A program made the position numbers and the translations under genes. The notes beneath the pieces are model-generated. The model was not told the origin of the DNA and searched no databases. It worked only from the letters and a program-made list of their open reading frames with translations. From Falsiroseomonas frigidaquae (lineage in GTDB: Bacteria; Pseudomonadota; Alphaproteobacteria; Acetobacterales; Acetobacteraceae), in assembly GCF_012163145.1 (NCBI RefSeq), contig NZ_JAAVTX010000008.1, forward strand, positions 186,001-250,000: a DNA stretch of 64,000 bases, written 5' to 3'. Positions 62,623 through 64,000 of this stretch are shown in pieces. Positions within the stretch are counted from its first letter, which is position 1, and each line of letters begins with the position of its first letter.

Positions 62623-63569
62623 GAACGGGTGATCCGCGGGTCGAGGGCGGCGTAGATCAGGTCCATCGCCAGGTTGATCAGCAGGAACAGGCCGGAGACG
62701 GTGATGACGATGCCGACCACCATGGGATAATCCCGCGCCTCCACCGCGCGCAGCAGCGGCGTGGACAGGCCGGGCCAGTTGAAGACGTATTCCACCAGCA
62801 CTGTGCCGCCCAGCAACGTGCCCATCTGCAGGCCGAGCACCGTGGTGACCGGGATCAGCGCGTTGCGCACCACATGCCGGCGCAGCACGCGCTGCGGCGT
62901 CAGGCCCTTGGCGCGCGCCGTACGGACATGGTCGCGTGACAGCGCATCCAGCACGGAGGCGCGGGTCATACGGAAGATGGTCGCCGCCAATCCTTTCGCC
63001 ACGGCGATGGCGGGCAGCGACAGCAGCACCAGGTGGCGCACGGGGTCATCCGCGAAGGGGGTGTAGCCGCCCGCCGGCATCCAGCGCAGCCATTGCGCCA
63101 GCACCAGGATCAGCAGCGTGCCGAGCACGAAGACCGGCACCGCCTGCAGCACCGCGGCGAGCGCGGAGGCCGTGCGGTCGAAGGCGCCGCCCTGGCGCAC
63201 CGCGGCGAAAGTGCCGGCGGGCAGCGCGATGGCCACCGCCAGCAGCGTGCCCGCGACGATCAGTTCCAGCGTGCGCGGCAGGCGCAGCGCGATCTCGGCC
63301 GCCACCGGATAGTCATCGACCAGGGAGGTGCCGAGATCGCCGCGCGTCAGGCCCAACAGGAAGGCGCCATACTGCTCCAGGATCGGCCGGTTCAGGCCGA
63401 GCCGTTCGCGCAATTCCTGGATCGCATAGGCATCCGGCATGGCGCCGCCGGTGGACAGCAGCATCTCCGCCGGATCACCCGGCACCATGTGCAGCGCGAG
63501 GAAGACGATGGTCGCCACCACCCACATCAGCAGCAGCGACAACCCGATGCGTTTTGCCAGCCACCACAT
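62619..63569 (-). CDS. ABC transporter permease (B type)
   Basis: 316 residues with six hydrophobic segments; LSLLLMWVVATIVFLALHMVPGDPAEMLL at the N-terminus, VAIALPAGTFAAVRQGGAFDRTASALAAVLQAVPVFVLG near 110, and the EAA loop DHVRTARAKGLTPQRVLRRHVVRNALIPV near 218, matching DppB-type permeases, which with the C-type permease form the channel for peptides or similar. Overlaps the fusion gene by four bases (ATGA) and begins one base inside the stop codon of the binding-protein gene (TGATG), so the operon is binding protein - B - C/D fusion - F - creatininase. Confidence 0.94.
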   Translation of the reverse strand: MWWLAKRIGLSLLLMWVVATIVFLALHMVPGDPAEMLLSTGGAMPDAYAIQELRERLGLNRPILEQYGAFLLGLTRGDLGTSLVDDYPVAAEIALRLPRTLELIVAGTLLAVAIALPAGTFAAVRQGGAFDRTASALAAVLQAVPVFVLGTLLILVLAQWLRWMPAGGYTPFADDPVRHLVLLSLPAIAVAKGLAATIFRMTRASVLDALSRDHVRTARAKGLTPQRVLRRHVVRNALIPVTTVLGLQMGTLLGGTVLVEYVFNWPGLSTPLLRAVEARDYPMVVGIVITVSGLFLLINLAMDLIYAALDPRITRS

Positions 63570-64000
63570 CAGCCGAACGCCGCGAACTCCAGCAACGCCC
63601 CCGATGAGGTGGTGAGCGCCCCCGGAAGATTGGCGAAGCCCGAAATGCGGCGGTCATAGCCATAGCCCTGCTCGCGCCAGGCCAGCGCCACCACCGGCAC
63701 TTCCTCCAGCGCCGCGCGCTGCATGTCCTTGTAGATCTCGATGCGCTTCGCCGTGTCGAATTCCGTGCGGCCTTTCGCCAGCAATTCCACCGTGCGCGGC
63801 GTGGAAAGGCGGAAGGAGCGGCCATGCGCATCGGACAGTGAGGTATCCAGCACAACCGTGAGCCCGTCCGGATCGTTGAAATCAGCGGAGACGCCATGCA
63901 CCGCGATGTCGTACTGCCCGCGGATGCCGGCGGAGACGCGGGTGGACCAATCCGTCAGCCGCAGCTCCGCCTGGATGCCGATGGCGGCGAGGTATTGCTG
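63569..64000 (-). CDS. family 5 extracellular solute-binding protein, 3' part only
   Basis: Only the C-terminal 143 residues are in the window; the gene continues past 64000. The visible frame reads QQYLAAIGIQAELRLTDWSTRV, IAVHGVSADFNDPDG, TEFDTAKRIEIYKDMQRAALEEVPVVALAWREQGYGY and RISGFANLPGALTTSSGALLEFAAFG, the usual end of SBP_bac_5 proteins. It starts the peptide-type ABC operon read on the minus strand: binding protein, B permease, C/D fusion, F ATPase, creatininase. The ligand is unknown. Confidence 0.88.
   Translation of the reverse strand, partial: QQYLAAIGIQAELRLTDWSTRVSAGIRGQYDIAVHGVSADFNDPDGLTVVLDTSLSDAHGRSFRLSTPRTVELLAKGRTEFDTAKRIEIYKDMQRAALEEVPVVALAWREQGYGYDRRISGFANLPGALTTSSGALLEFAAFG

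Overview
The window is about 70% GC and densely coded. It reads as a chromosomal segment of an alphaproteobacterium, most likely Acetobacteraceae (Roseomonas-like). That placement is inferred from protein style (DUF2336, many orphan Bug/TctC and family-5 binding proteins, Ldh-type dehydrogenase, rpmH-rnpA-yidD-yidC-engB order), not from a marker comparison. About 68 protein genes are supported. I found no rRNA, tRNA, CRISPR array, integrase or transposase.

Layout. 1-4.6 kb: partial truA, an Ldh-family dehydrogenase with a coupled small Cys-rich protein, then dapD-dapE plus a membrane protein. 4.8-7.8 kb: a three-gene block of GGDEF diguanylate cyclase, DUF2336 protein and a photoactive yellow protein (PYP) that keeps every chromophore-pocket residue I can name. 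7.8-13.4 kb: argB, two secreted small proteins, and the operon rpmH-rnpA-yidD-yidC-engB on the minus strand. 13.5-18.2 kb: a FAD/NAD oxidoreductase, 3-hydroxybutyrate dehydrogenase, a patatin phospholipase and a pair of paralogous uncharacterised proteins. 18.2-26 kb: DUF3293, rlmI, an EamA transporter, a class II aldolase, an M20 amidohydrolase, a coiled-coil protein with a (CAG)21 polyglutamine tract, a VIT-family protein and DUF2171. 26-31 kb: tkt-gap-pgk (Calvin/pentose phosphate/glycolysis), with a DUF6636 protein inverted between gap and pgk. 31-38.8 kb: Nudix, two tandem amino-acid binding proteins, a DUF4189 protein, and the operon dapF-mtaB-ftsY. 38.9-42.5 kb: family-5 binding protein, metallophosphoesterase, ATP-grasp ligase. 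42.5-50.6 kb: a palindrome-rich gap, then rpmI-rplT-pheS-pheT, RidA, a TctC protein and lepA. 50.6-64 kb: accessory catabolism, with a TctC protein, a family-5 binding protein coupled to an adenosine-deaminase-family enzyme, idnD, a gamma-glutamyltransferase, a 2-hydroxyacid dehydrogenase, a creatininase-family enzyme and a peptide-type ABC transporter that includes a permease-ATPase fusion.

The housekeeping genes form coherent units: lysine/peptidoglycan precursor synthesis (dapD, dapE, dapF), membrane protein insertion (yidC, yidD, ftsY), translation (rpmH, rpmI, rplT, pheST, lepA, truA, mtaB, rlmI). Around them sit many solute-binding proteins without their own permeases, typical of metabolically versatile soil or water bacteria.

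The items most worth following are the PYP photoreceptor beside a diguanylate cyclase, two families of long symmetric palindromic elements (42499-42708 and 55993-56160), the paralogous pair at 17.3-18.2 kb behind a palindromic AT-rich leader, and the expanded CAG tract at 24.5 kb.
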